Below are positions 23,206-33,111 of a stretch of 64,000 nt of DNA, piece by piece. This stretch comes from Callipepla californica brunnescens (lineage: Eukaryota > Chordata > Aves > Galliformes > Odontophoridae), in the NCBI GenBank assembly GCA_023055505.1, contig JALIRH010000095.1, positions 1,054,001-1,118,000 of the forward strand, written 5' to 3'. The notes below the pieces were generated by a model. That model was not told where the DNA came from, did not search any database, and saw nothing but the letters and a program-made list of their open reading frames with translations. The translations under genes were made by a program, and so were the position numbers. How positions within the stretch are numbered: the stretch's first letter is position 1; every line of letters begins with the position of its first letter.

Positions 23206-24590
23206 AATCCTTACCCTAAGCCTAACACTCACCTTAAACCTAACCCTAACCCTGTACCTAGCCTGAACCCTAAGCATAACCCTAAACCTATCCCTATTCC
23301 TATCCTCAACAGTAACCCAAACCCTAATCCTAACACTGACACTCAACCTAGTTCTAATGCTGTATCTAACCTTAGAACTCAAACAAACCCTATCCCTAAG
23401 CCTAATCCTAAATCGAATTCTAACCCTTACCTATACACTATCCCTATCCCCAAAACCCTTTTCCTACACCTAACCCTAACCACAAGACTTACCTTAACCT
23501 AACCCTAACAGCAATCCCAGGCCTAACCCTAACACTAACCTGAAACCTAATCCTATTCCTAACCTTAACCCTAACCAGAGGCCTAACCCTAATATGACCC
23601 TTACACTCAAACTGACCCTGCCCCTAACCCTAAACACAGATCGCATCCTAAACCTAAACCTAAACCTAAAACTTCCCCTAATGCTAACATGAACACTCAA
23701 CCTAATCCTAGCTCTAAACACAATCATAAAACTGAGAAAAACTTTTTCCCTAACCCTAATCCTAAACCTAATCCAAAACCTAAAACAATCCCAAACCCTT
23801 TCCCTATCTCTAACCCTAACCCAGAATCTAAACCTAACCCTATTACTAAACCCAATCTTACACCTAACCCTATTCCATAACCTAAACTTACCCTAACACT
23901 GTATCACTAAATCTTTCCCTAATCGTAACCCTAACCCTAAACATAACCTTACCCTAGTACTAAAACAAACTTACCCATAACCCTAACCCAAAACCTAACA
24001 GAACCCTAGTCCTAACCATAATCCTAACCCTAACTCAAACCCTAAATCTAACACTAATCCTTACCCTAAACAGAACTCGAAGCATTTCCCAAATCCTAAT
24101 TCTAACTCTACCCTAACCCTAACCCAAACTCAGACCCTACCACAAAACCCAAGTGGAAGCCCAACCCTAAACCTAACCAAAAGCATCAGATCACCACAAC
24201 CCTCACCTAAATCTATCCCAAAACATGTTCCTAATATTAAACCAAATCCTAATCCAAACACTAACCCTACAACTATTCCTAAACCTTTACTTAACACAAA
24301 GCCAAACCCGAGGCCTACCCCTTACCTCACCCTGACACTCAAACTAACCCTACCCCTAACCCTACATACAAATCCAATCCTAAGTCTAACCCTAAACTTA
24401 ACCCTAATGCTACTCCTAACATGAACACTTCACCTACTTCTGTCCCTGACGCTAACACTCAAATTATCCCTAACCCTTACCCTAAACCGAAATCTACACC
24501 AAAACCTAACCCTTGCCCTAACCCTGACCCTGAAGCTGACCCTAACCCTAGCCTAAACCCTAACCCTAACCAGTCGCAGAAAAGGCCTGA
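23206..24590. repeat. Decayed CCCTAA block
   Basis: C-rich telomere-derived sequence, mutated throughout, related to 608-2095 and 16081-17515. It includes the AGCATCAGATCACCACAACCCTCACC motif near 24183. It ends abruptly at CTAACCAGTCGCAG, where non-repetitive sequence starts. No gene is supported. Confidence 0.85.
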
Positions 24591-25316
24591 ATCCATACAG
24601 CCTTTTCACTGTGAAAATCTGGGAGAGAAAATCTGGCTTACCATGGAGATCTCAGCTTTAAGGAAATCTAAAAACAAAACAAAGCATGCAGTTCCCAGAT
24701 TCCCAGCAACATTTTTCCCCATACTTTCACCACCATAGATTGAGAAGACCATTTGCTGGACTTACTCAGTGTCAGCAGGGTGAACCACATTTGGTCAGTG
24801 CACAACATTAATTACCACTTGCTCCACAGGCACAGGACAGACGGCCTCAGCGGTTAAGCACCCAGCCACTACAGGGATACACTTTCTGATTCACACTGCT
24901 GCAAAACGGCACCCATCTATTGTGCAAGTACCTGCTGTAAACCGTAACACAGAAACTCTAGCAGCTACGGAAATCAGGAAAGAAATACTTCAAGAACTAA
25001 TCAATACTTCTACTCAAAGGACGTATGAATATACTTCAAGTAGACTTCAGCTTCCAGGACCACGACATCCCAAGGTCCTGGAACAGAAAAACAACTCCGA
25101 ATTTAATTCCAGAACTGGATCAAGAAATTAAGTCAGTGAGATCAAGACATTCACCCAGACAGCCACAGCTCATCAACCTCACCTTCATTTCCACCCAACA
25201 GAATAATGCTATGTAAACTACATAGCATAACACGCCCTGCCCCCTTTCTTGCAATATCCTGAATATAAAATCCCTTTTCTTTTTTTTTCCGTTATCCAAA
25301 ATTTACATAGGAATAC
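24591..25316. other. Unique sequence, probably intron of the XPO1-like gene
   Basis: This lies just past the donor of the last recognisable XPO1-like exon. I looked for the next expected exon (DFEEYPEHR in XPO1) and did not find it. The ORF at 24922-25131 on the plus strand resembles nothing I know and has no conserved features. The left edge is the junction with decayed telomere repeat, so the gene copy is cut here. Confidence 0.5.
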
Positions 25317-25511
25317 CTTCTTGATCATATTTAACGTGCACTCAAAAACAGCATCAAAGATCTGAGGTATTTCAGCAGCAATGTGCCCACCCAGCTTCTT
25401 TACAGCCACAGCCACAGCACCCAGTACTGCAGGCTCTCTAGCAGCTGGAACATTTCTCTGGTAGTCAATGAGAGCGGCACCCAACAAGGGAGGAACAAAG
25501 TTTTCAGCAAC
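25317..25511 (-). CDS. XPO1-like exon 4 of 4
   Basis: The acceptor CTTGATGTAG precedes VAENFVPPLL, running through KLGGHIAAEIPQIFDAVFEC to NMIKK, with donor GTATTC. The exon is 195 nt, exactly 65 codons. It is the most conserved of the four. Changes from XPO1 cluster at DAVL to GAAL and STMAIIVN to GAVAVAVK. Confidence 0.85.
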
Positions 25512-27993
25512 CTACATCAAGAGCAAGACATGCTTAGAGCAGTGCAGTTACCCAACAAAGCCTCACACAGCAGTTCGGAAAGAAGCTAAAAATGAACTTA
25601 CACGCCCACATGCTTCCCACACACTGTGTTCATCCAGCAGTGCTTGCCTGAGGGCTCTCCTACACCTTCCTGCTTCCCCTTAGGACTGCTCTCAGCTGAC
25701 ACTACCTGAAGCACTCAAAACACAGCTCAGGCCTACCCCTGTATGGTCACAGCTTATCATCCTTCCTGCAGATATTGCAGTTCTGAAGCCAGTTCTTGTG
25801 AACAGAACAGTGTTAACTGCACTGCAGCAAAAGAGCAGAGTTCCTCCTGAATGTGTCCTATCAACTCTTTGGATGCCATATTTACTTACCATCTGAGGAT
25901 CGTTGGACCTGCTCACCCAGCCAGAAATCAGTTCTAAACTTTCCCTTTTTACAGTCCTCATCCTTCTAACCAAGGGCTGCTTTGTTTCCACTTCGCCTGA
26001 AAGGTAGCAATGCTGCACTGAATCTGGGTTAAGATGCGTCAACAAACAGATTCCCCTCAACTCCTTCCAGAAGATTGAGAATGTTTCATTTTTATACCCA
26101 AATGACAAAGAAGGAAGATCTCTCGTTCATATTATGCAGATTAAAACCATTTTCCCATTACTTCAGCTCCATGGATCCAAGTTGCAATTTAGTATTCCAG
26201 TGCTACTGCTGACAGCACACTCTGCCAGTACAACTCAGAAACAATGCTGCAGCTTCTTTTTCAAGGAAGGGAATGTTCCTTCAGCTCTCAGGATCATGCT
26301 TACCTCTGGCTCTCACTGCGTGATGAGAAGAACCAACCTATACAGTGTTCTAAAGCACGCTCCTGATTTGGTCACAAACAGAATTGTTCCAACTTGTCTT
26401 TACTACAAGGAGCCTAATTCTTACTTCATTTTCTCACGTCCAAGTCCATGCAAGTCTCGTCAGTAGAACTTGCCCTAACTGAGTGCACAGACACACACTC
26501 ATAACAGTACATCCAAGGAAAACCTCACCAGACTGCAGCCAGGGAAACAAAGGCAGAACTGCTCCTGCTGCCATCAGAGATAACAACTGTGAGAACACAC
26601 TCTGAGCCGAGTGCCATCTCAATAGCTGTTGCTCGAGTAAAATCTCACCACTACAAGTCCTAGCAACTGCTTCCTATTTCTCTCGTTGTGTTTTCTTTTT
26701 GTTTTAAGCACCTTCTGGCAATTAGAGCTGCAGAATCAAAAGAATGCATTAAGTTCTGAGAAGCTACGTCAAGGTGTATTCATTGCATGGGTAAGAAAGT
26801 CTGTCAGAACACAGCTCCAATAACCGAGTCACTTCATTCCTCAAGGGATGCTCCAGCAGCACATTCTACTTGGATATCACAGACCCAATTTTTTCCAGGT
26901 AACAGTGGTTAGGTAACTCGAGTAGCTCCTAATTCCTCCTCAGTGATTACCAGTCTAGTTTGTGACAAATCTGAGGCGCCTTCACTGAAGTTACACTTCT
27001 GTAAGAAAGCTGTTTCAGTAGTAGAATATCACCAAACCAAAACTCTGCCAACGTCCTAGGGTCTTTTCTTATCTAAAACGATGAAGTCAGAACTTACAAC
27101 TGTGTCTCCACAAGACTGCTATTAGTCAGCAGTCTCCGGTACCCTTCCTAAACTCACACTTGAAGAGCTTTCCTCCTTCCGCAATCAGAGTTTCTTTGAA
27201 CAAAACATCTGGCTAACAAAAACAAGAACCTAAGCAAGCACATTTTCAGGCATTCTCTTGCCCAAACGCACACACAAAGAAGCAACAAAAACCACCACCA
27301 CCAACAGACACGCAATGAGATAAGCCCAGCAAATTCACAACCTGATCACGTGCACTGCCCATCCCGCTGTTAGGAAGGACGTGCAATTTCTTACCGTCAG
27401 CCTCAAGAGCTGCAGACATGTTTTCACTTGGGCACTTGGACATATTCAGCATATCTAAATCAATTCTTCCCAGCTGAATCACAAAGGGGCGGCCAGCTGC
27501 TTTCCATGCCCTTACGCTGCTTTTCAGAATGCTACCAAGCTGCGTAACGGCTTCAGGATCCTTCAGAACATCAACATTCTGTGGAAAAGAACTGAGCTAA
27601 CTCCATTCAGTCAATGAAAACGCCATTTATCTTCTAATACAAAAACGGTCACTTTCACGTTTAGGGTTATCTTACACGCTGTGTTAAAGCATGTTCTGTC
27701 AAGTTCTTCAACTGGATTTAAACCAGTCTCAGTTGTTTAGGTCTCCTTCAACACTTCTACTGCCAGATCAACCATTGCTTTATAAAAGTTCAGCACAGCC
27801 AAGTTCACTTCATTCCACAGATGAAAAAAAATGGAATAACAACAAACATTCAGCACTTTTACTTTAGTTGAATACACAAAATGTACCGTCTGACTTTTGT
27901 TGCCTGCATGTGTTTTTCTATCAGATGCTCCTGTACAGTCCGGTCTGTCTGCGCCCCAACCACGTATCCTACTGCTCCACAGAACGGATGCAC
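25317..27993 (-). CDS. Exportin-1-like gene fragment, four consecutive exons
   Basis: XPO1/CRM1 carries proteins with leucine-rich nuclear export signals out of the nucleus; it is a ring of HEAT repeats working with RanGTP. Four exons (27993-27895, 27578-27395, 25996-25890, 25511-25317) encode 33, 61, 36 and 65 residues in unbroken frames, matching the C-terminal-half HEAT repeats of vertebrate XPO1. Landmarks are AQTDRTVQEHLIEK, FVIQLGRI, SGWVSRSNDPQM and DYQRNVPAAREP. Introns are kept with AG acceptors and GT donors, so this is a segmental copy and not a processed pseudogene. Vertebrate XPO1 is almost invariant, yet this copy has many Ala/Val changes and a 12-residue in-frame loss. The 5' and 3' exons are absent: CR1 and an ERV lie upstream, telomere repeat downstream. 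It is probably a relic or a diverged partial paralogue. No promoter is visible. Confidence 0.8.
25890..25996 (-). CDS. XPO1-like exon 3 of 4
   Basis: The acceptor CTACCTTTCAG is followed by two bases completing Gly, then EVETKQPLVRRMRTVKRE to SNDPQM. The donor is GTAAGT. The 107-nt length matches phase 1 of the previous exon, and the frame is intact. Confidence 0.85.
25997..27394 (-). other. Long intron between XPO1-like exons 2 and 3
   Basis: About 1.4 kb of non-repetitive sequence. The ORFs in it (26134-26466 plus, 26434-26622 minus) have no recognisable domain. I see no RNA gene or transposon here. Confidence 0.6.
27395..27578 (-). CDS. XPO1-like exon 2 of 4
   Basis: The acceptor CTTTTCCACAG precedes NVDVLKDPEAVTQLGSILK; the exon ends ALEADG with donor GTAAGA. 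It is 184 nt, ends in phase 1 and is uninterrupted. It aligns along its length with the XPO1 segment starting NVDILKDPE. Confidence 0.8.
27895..27993 (-). CDS. XPO1-like exon 1 of 4
   Basis: The acceptor TTTTTCAATCAG precedes a 99-nt open exon, starting VHPFCGAVGY and ending HMQATK. In XPO1 this exon is 135 nt. The missing 36 nt remove LLPNQVWDSIIQ between Met and Gln and keep the frame. The donor after the exon is GTCAGA, which is weaker than at the other exons. Confidence 0.75.
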
Positions 27994-28164
27994 CTGATTG
28001 AAAAACAAGAAGTCCAACAGAAAGTTAAGGAAGACTAACCCAAAATGTACAGCGTTCAGGTAGTAAAAGTTCCAAATGGCTTTCCAATGACTAAATACCC
28101 ACTTCCCACCTCAGTTCACAAGATCCTTCTCCATCCTTTCCTTCCTTACTCCACATTTAAAGCA

Positions 28165-28687
28165 AGCCTCTGCTCCCCTCCAATACAGGCAGGAAATTAG
28201 AAATGCAAAAGCCCAGCTCCAACTTAGACTGGCTACTGCAGTAAAGCAGAGCAAAAAATCCTTTTACAAATATATTAACAGTAAAAGATCTAAGGAGAAT
28301 TTCTCTCCTTTACTTGATGCGGCAGGGAATGGAACCACAGAGGATAAGGAAAAGGCTGAGGTTCTCAATGCCTTCTTCACGTCTCTCTTCAATAGACAGA
28401 TCAGTTAACTCAGGATACTTTTTGCCCTGACCTGGAAGTCTGGGACGAAGCGCATCATACACCCCCTGTGATCCTAGCAGAGACAGTCAGAGACCTGCTC
28501 CTCCATCTGAACTGCCGCAAGTCCATGGGACCAGATGGGATCCAACCAAGGGTGCTGAGGGAGCTGGCAGAGGTGATTGCCAAGCCGCTTTCTGTCATCT
28601 ATCAGCATTCCTGGTCATCTGGAGAGGTCCCACAAGATTGGAGGCTTGCCGATGTGACTCCCATCTACAAAAAAGACCGTAAGGAAG
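28165..28687 (+). mobile_element. CR1 LINE fragment (ORF2 reverse transcriptase, N-terminal part)
   Basis: CR1 is the main bird LINE and copies itself through an encoded endonuclease/reverse transcriptase. The region translates to recognisable CR1 sequence from about 28165, with NAKAQLQLRLA and KAEVLNAFFTSLF, a frame break near 28410, then LAETVRDLLLHLNC. Next come KSMGPDGIQPRVLRELAEVI and VPQDWRLADVTPIYKK. The element is 5' truncated, as is usual. It stops mid-domain at 28687 because the ERVL-like LTR inserted there; the remaining CR1 3' part is not found beyond the provirus. Confidence 0.85.
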
Positions 28688-28948
28688 TGTCATGGTTTTA
28701 TGATTTTTTGGTACTGGTATTCCACATCATGGCATCATGTGGTGCATTGGGAGTCAGGGAGAAAACTACATTCCCCAGAGGACTTGGCAATGCTTTGTAT
28801 TTTTTCACGTGTTTTCCGCTCAGAGGGAACAGATAAAAACTCTCTGCGGTCACGGGACATTCTCTCTTTCCTCTAGGATCACTTAGGAGTGGGTGCTCGC
28901 TGCCGTCCGCCTTCAGCGTTAGCGCAAGGCCTTCGGTTTATCAGGCAC

Positions 28949-28985
<37 letters not shown>

Positions 28986-29228
28986 TACTCGTTTTGTTTG
29001 ATTCATTGGGCTTAATTCCAAATTGTATTGCATTATACTGTGTTATTTACTTCCTGATGTCTTATTTAGTAAATTAGCTTTTCCCCCTCAGATCGTTGCC
29101 GCTGTTTTGTTTTGGGGCTTATCTCCCTTTTTCCCTTTCCCCCTTCCCCTTGTCCGGGGTGTGGGCCTGTGGGTCTCCTTCCTCGGTTGTCGCAGGGCCG
29201 GGCTGAACCGGCTCACAAACCCCTGACA
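28688..29228 (+). mobile_element. 5' LTR of the ERVL-like provirus
   Basis: The 541-bp LTR starts TGTCATGGTTTTATG and ends CCCCTGACA. It has a TATA-like GATAAAAACTC near 28831-28841 and a (CT)n run at 28949-28982. The LTR at 58322-58895 is a second copy of the same family. It is inserted in CR1 sequence. Confidence 0.9.
28949..28982 (+). repeat. (CT)n microsatellite inside the LTR
   Basis: A run of about 17 CT dinucleotides. The related LTR at 58322 has only a short CTCTCTCT here, so the run expanded in this copy. Confidence 0.9.
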
Positions 29229-29232
29229 TTTT

Positions 29233-29250
29233 TGGCGCCCAACGTGGGAC
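29233..29250 (+). other. Primer-binding site, tRNA-Lys(CTT) type
   Basis: TGGCGCCCAACGTGGGAC lies four bases after the LTR end. It matches the complement of the tRNA-Lys(CUU) 3' end at 17 of 18 positions. Confidence 0.8.
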
Positions 29251-29460
29251 ACAACCAGCTGCCTTAGCCAGACAGAGACAAACTTTTAGAGTACATCTCT
29301 GTCTGTTGTTAACAAGCTTATCTGTACTGCAAGTGCTGTACAGCAAAACACGACCTTGAAGTCCGGGCGTACTGTCAGTTGTTTTGGGATATCTGTAAAC
29401 TTCTTTTGGGTACTGCCAGATTGTTTTAGTACAAGAAAAAAAAAAAATAATAATAAAAAG

Positions 29461-30045
29461 ATGTCTTTTCTGTTTCTGTTAAAACTGCCCTTACAGGGAT
29501 TGTACTTCACTGCTTTTTCCCTCTTAATGCTCAAAACGTACTGGAACTTGGTTAAGTTTGCCATTCTGTTCCATTGGGTCTGGTCCCTGTATGATAAATT
29601 AAAAGCAATGATAGAGGAACCTGCCAGATCCCAGGGCACCCCAGCTAATGGAACAAAGGATAACATGTTAACGAACCATGTGATGTTTGAATGGGTATCC
29701 AGGTTCCCCTCTCAGTTTTTTATGAATTTTCAAGATCACAGCTTAGGGATGGTGTTAATAATTGGGATATTAGTCCTCCTGCATGTAGTAGCACTTTACA
29801 TCATGTGCAGGAAGCTTCTCCCAGAAACAGAGAATGTTGAATGGCAGGGAGAGTGGAGAGTTTTAGGAAAGAAATGAGAAGGATGGGGACACCCGGTGTC
29901 ATGGGATCTTTCTCCTGAACAATTGCAGGATCCTGAGGAGCTAGGCCTGTATCTGAGTAAAGGGTGCTGCGGCTCAGAAAGATCTGAGGTGGAACACTTA
30001 TCTGGGGCTTGGCCTATGCTTACTGAGGTTTATATACTATTATGA
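29461..30045 (+). pseudogene. Pre-gag ORF encoding a small membrane protein, one internal stop
   Basis: An open frame starts at ATG 29461 between the primer site and gag. It codes for 138 residues to a TGA at 29875-29877. The same frame then stays open to TGA 30043-30045, which overlaps the gag ATG at 30042 as ATGA. Hydrophobic stretches are at about residues 3-24, 28-44 and 95-115; the last is a strong membrane helix (LGMVLIIGILVLLHVVALYIM region) followed by CRK. An NGT glycosylation site is near residue 63. No known domain is recognised. The TGA at 29875 probably broke a ~194-codon frame, or the ORF naturally ends there. ERVL elements as I know them have no such gene. Confidence 0.6.
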
Positions 30046-31118
30046 AGAGAGAGAGTGTCCAAACTGAGGCCCAAACCAAAGAGGAAAACCTCCCGCTCAC
30101 ACCTGACCAGCCAAAGGAAGCACCAGTATCAAAGTCAGTTGCCCCTGTGGAAGGCAAGAAATGGAAACGTGTGTCCTCGCGCCTAGAACGCAAAGAAGAG
30201 GTGCCGAAAGAAGAGGAAGATATAGGTGAGGGGGTGGCCACAACCCCATCACCATCGAGAAAGGCAACAAAGAAAAGTGAGAGACATGGAGAAGAAAGTG
30301 ATGATGAAGGTGAAGAGAAAGTTAAAGTTACGACGTTTCGTTGGCCCGTGAAAATGTCTGAGATCCAAGGCTCAAGAAAGGAGTTTATTCGACGTCCAGA
30401 TGAGAGTATTGTCACTTGGTTGCTTCGGTGTTGGGACAACCGGGCCAACAGTGTGTCCCTTGATAGTAACGAAGCTCGCCAACTAGGAAACATTGCCCGA
30501 GATCCGGCTGTCGACAGAGGAATCAGCAGGTATATGGATGGAATCGCCAGCCTCTGGCAACGAATGCTAGTAGCTGTGAGGGAAAGATATCCCTACAAGA
30601 GTGACCTGGCACCTAAAGTGAAAAGGTGGAAAACTATTGAGGAAGGCATCCAGTATTTGAGAGAAACAGCTGTGGCGGAAATGCTGTATGATCCCACCTT
30701 TGATCCTGACGATCGGGACCATGATCCGGAGAAAGTAAGGAGTACACCCAAAATATGTCAGAAGCTTTCAAAGTCAGCACCAGAAAGGTACGCCGGTACA
30801 CTAGTGACAACGTTCAACAGATATGAGGACCAAGACAGAAAACCCCCAGTTTTTGAACTAATTCTTACACTTCAAAACTTCAAACAAAAATTTCCGCCGC
30901 CATACGCGTCCATTTCAGCCATATCAAAGTTAGAAGGACAAATGGAAGATATACTGGGAAAATTATCCCAACTGATTGATAGGGTTGAATCGGTTGCAGC
31001 TATCAGAAGCAAACGCCATCCTGCTCGAGCAAATGACAGCACTAACTTCACTAACTTCATGTCGCGTGCGGCTTTGTGGAGTTACTTACGTGCAAATGGA
31101 GAAGATATGAAGGAATGA
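30042..31118 (+). CDS. gag: Gag of the ERVL-like provirus (near-complete)
   Basis: Gag forms the core particle. The ORF has 358 codons: a charged, low-complexity N-terminal third with acidic runs (EEDIGEG, DDEGEEKV), then an alpha-helical body with WLLRCWDN and LWQRMLVAVRERYPY, and a C-terminal segment with LWSYLRANGEDMKE. No CCHC zinc knuckle is seen, which fits ERVL-type Gag. The TGA at 31116-31118 looks premature because the same frame continues with plausible Gag sequence for about 33 codons to a TAG near 31216. The start codon overlaps the stop of the upstream ORF (ATGA), suggesting coupled re-initiation. Confidence 0.75.
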   Translation: MKRESVQTEAQTKEENLPLTPDQPKEAPVSKSVAPVEGKKWKRVSSRLERKEEVPKEEEDIGEGVATTPSPSRKATKKSERHGEESDDEGEEKVKVTTFRWPVKMSEIQGSRKEFIRRPDESIVTWLLRCWDNRANSVSLDSNEARQLGNIARDPAVDRGISRYMDGIASLWQRMLVAVRERYPYKSDLAPKVKRWKTIEEGIQYLRETAVAEMLYDPTFDPDDRDHDPEKVRSTPKICQKLSKSAPERYAGTLVTTFNRYEDQDRKPPVFELILTLQNFKQKFPPPYASISAISKLEGQMEDILGKLSQLIDRVESVAAIRSKRHPARANDSTNFTNFMSRAALWSYLRANGEDMKE

Positions 31119-31316
31119 CATCAAAAACCCACCCCTGCACTGCGAGTACGGGTGAGAGAATTACAACACAGACCAACTACCAGCGAAGTTGTTCCCGTCA
31201 CTACAGGTAATGAATAGAGGGGCCCTGCCCTCAGCCAGAGGAGGGAGAGGGATAATAGAGTGTATTGGACTGTGTGGATTCGGTGGCCTGGCACATCAAA
31301 CCCACAGAAATAGGAG

Positions 31317-31553
31317 GCACTGGTGGATACTGGTGCACAATGTACTCTAACGCCTTCAAGTTATAAAGGGGCAGAATTGATTCATCTCTCTGGAGTGACT
31401 GGCGGCTTTCAGGAATTGTCTGTGCTGGAGGCAGAAATAAGCCTCACGGGTAAAGACTGGCAGAAGCATCTTATAGTGATTGGACAGGGGGCCCCACGCA
31501 TACTTGGTATAGACTATCTCAGAAGGGGGCACTTTAAGGATCCCAAGGGGTAG
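31317..31553 (+). pseudogene. pro: Protease remnant of the ERVL-like provirus
   Basis: The frame carries an intact catalytic signature, LVDTGAQCTL, followed by the later strand RILGIDYLRRG, where the aspartic-protease pattern is expected. The frame is separated from gag by stops and meets TAG at 31551-31553, after which polymerase sequence continues in another frame. It is a broken piece of a pro-pol polyprotein. Confidence 0.75.
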
Positions 31554-31577
31554 CGATGGGCTTTTGGAATAGCTACT

Positions 31578-32531
31578 GTGGACACAGATAGCATTAAGCA
31601 ACTATCTGTTTTACCTGGCCTGTCAGAAGATCCATCTGTTGTGGGGTTGCTACAAGTGGAGGAGCAACAGGTACCAATTGCTACAAAAACGGTGCACAGA
31701 CGGCAGTACCACACCAACAGGGATTCCTTGCTCCCCATTCATCATCTGATTCGTCAGCTAGAGAGCCAGGGAGTGATCAGCAAAACTCACTCCCCGTTTA
31801 ACAGCCCCATATGGCCAGTGCGTAAAGCCAACGGAGAATGGAGGTTGACGGTAGATTACCGTGGCCTGAACGAAGTCACACCTCCACTGAGTGCTGCTGT
31901 GCCAGACATGCTTCAACTCCAGTATGAACTGGAGTCAAAAGCAGCCAAGTGGTATGCCACCATTGACATTGCTAACGCCTTCTTTTCAATTCCCTTGGCC
32001 ACAGAATGCAGGCCACAGTTTGCCTTCACCTGGAGAGGCGTTCAGTACACCTGGAACCGTTTGCCCCAGGGGTGGAAGCACAGCCCAACCATTTGCCATG
32101 GGTTGATCCAAACTGCATTGGAACAGGGTGCTGCTCCTGAGCATCTGCAGTACATCGATGATATTGCTGTATGGGGCAATACAGCAGAGGAAGTTTTTAA
32201 GAAAGGAGAGACAATAATACAGATCCTCCTGCGAGCTGGCTTCGCTATTAAGCGAAGCAAAGTGAAAGGACCTGCACAAGAAATTCAGTTCCTAGGCATA
32301 AAGTGGCAAGATGGACATCGTCACATCCCAACAGATGGGATTGACAAAATTACTGCCATGTCTCCACCCACCAGTAAGACAGAGAGCCAAGCTTTTCTGG
32401 GTGTAGTGGGATTTTGGAGACTGCATGTTCCAAACTACAGCCTCATTGTGAGCCCCCTTTATCAGGTGACCTCTGGAAGAAGAATGATTTTGTGTGGGGC
32501 CCTGAGCAGCAGCAGGCTTTTGAGCAAATGA
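31578..32531 (+). pseudogene. pol: Reverse transcriptase of the ERVL-like provirus
   Basis: The frame of 317 codons holds the polymerase fingers and palm. These include NSPIWPVRKANGEWRLTVDY, the first catalytic Asp in TIDIANAFFSIP, LPQGWKHSPTICHG, the catalytic YIDD in LQYIDDIAVWG, and FLGIKW. All three catalytic aspartates appear kept. The frame is lost near 32468 in the thumb/connection, where homologous sequence continues one frame over. There is no start codon of its own meaning; it is part of a polyprotein. Confidence 0.85.
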
Positions 32532-33111
32532 AGCAGGAGATAGCCCGTGCCGTGGCCCTGGGGCCAGTGCGGACGGGACAGGATGTAAAGAACATCCTCT
32601 ACACTGCTGCTGGAAAGGAAGGTCCCACTTGGAGTTTGTGGCAAAGAGCTTCTGGAGAGACCCGAGGCCGACCCCTTGGTTTCTGGAGTCGAGCATACAG
32701 GGGGTCTGAGGAGCGCTACACTCCAACTGAGAAGGAGATCTTAGCCGCATATCAGGGGGTTTGAGCTGCTTCTGAAGTAATCGGTACTGAAACGCAGCTC
32801 CTTCTGGCACCTCGACTGCCAGTACTGAACTGGATGTTTAAAGGAACAGTTCCCTCTACCCATCATGCTACTGATGCCACTTGGAGTAAGTGGATTGCGC
32901 TGATTACACAGCGAGCTCGGATGGGGAACCCCAACCGTTCAGGAATCCTGGAGGTGATCATGGACTGGCCTGAAGGTAAAAAGTTTGGAACAACCCCAGC
33001 AGAGGAGGTGTCACGTGCTAAAGAAGCCTCACCATATAATGAACTAACAGAAGATGAAAAGAGATACGCCCTGTTCACAGATGGATTGTGTCGCTTTGTG
33101 GGAAAGCCCGA
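32460..33111 (+). pseudogene. pol: Connection and RNase H start, ERVL-like provirus
   Basis: This continues the polymerase in a shifted frame (VWGPEQQQAFEQMKQEI, FWSRAYRG, YTPTEKEILAAYQG), with a TGA at 32762, then WSKWIALITQRA. RNase H begins with YALFTDGLCRFVGK, containing the first catalytic Asp. The homology ends at about 33111, at the exact join with the 11-bp minisatellite. Confidence 0.8.

Larger units (their letters stand above)
28688..33111 (+). mobile_element. ERVL-like (class III) provirus, 3' truncated in RNase H
   Basis: The order is 5' LTR, Lys-type primer site, a pre-gag membrane ORF, gag without zinc knuckle, protease, reverse transcriptase, connection and start of RNase H. 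The reverse transcriptase patterns (VTPPLSAAVP, ANAFFSIP, HSPTICHG) are those I associate with ERVL-type elements, and the 5-bp target duplication of its solo LTR at 58322 fits that class. A few stops and frameshifts are present, but long ORFs survive, suggesting a fairly young insertion. At 33111 it joins the 11-bp minisatellite directly; integrase and 3' LTR are gone. Confidence 0.8.

Noticed and set aside
25383..26466. Plus-strand ORFs across the XPO1-like exons and introns
   Set aside because: Antisense to the well-supported exons, with no recognised domain.
29356..29460. Upstream extension of the pre-gag ORF
   Set aside because: The ATG at 29461 follows a poly(A)/TAATAATAA stretch; the upstream part has no hydrophobic or conserved character, so the later start was chosen.
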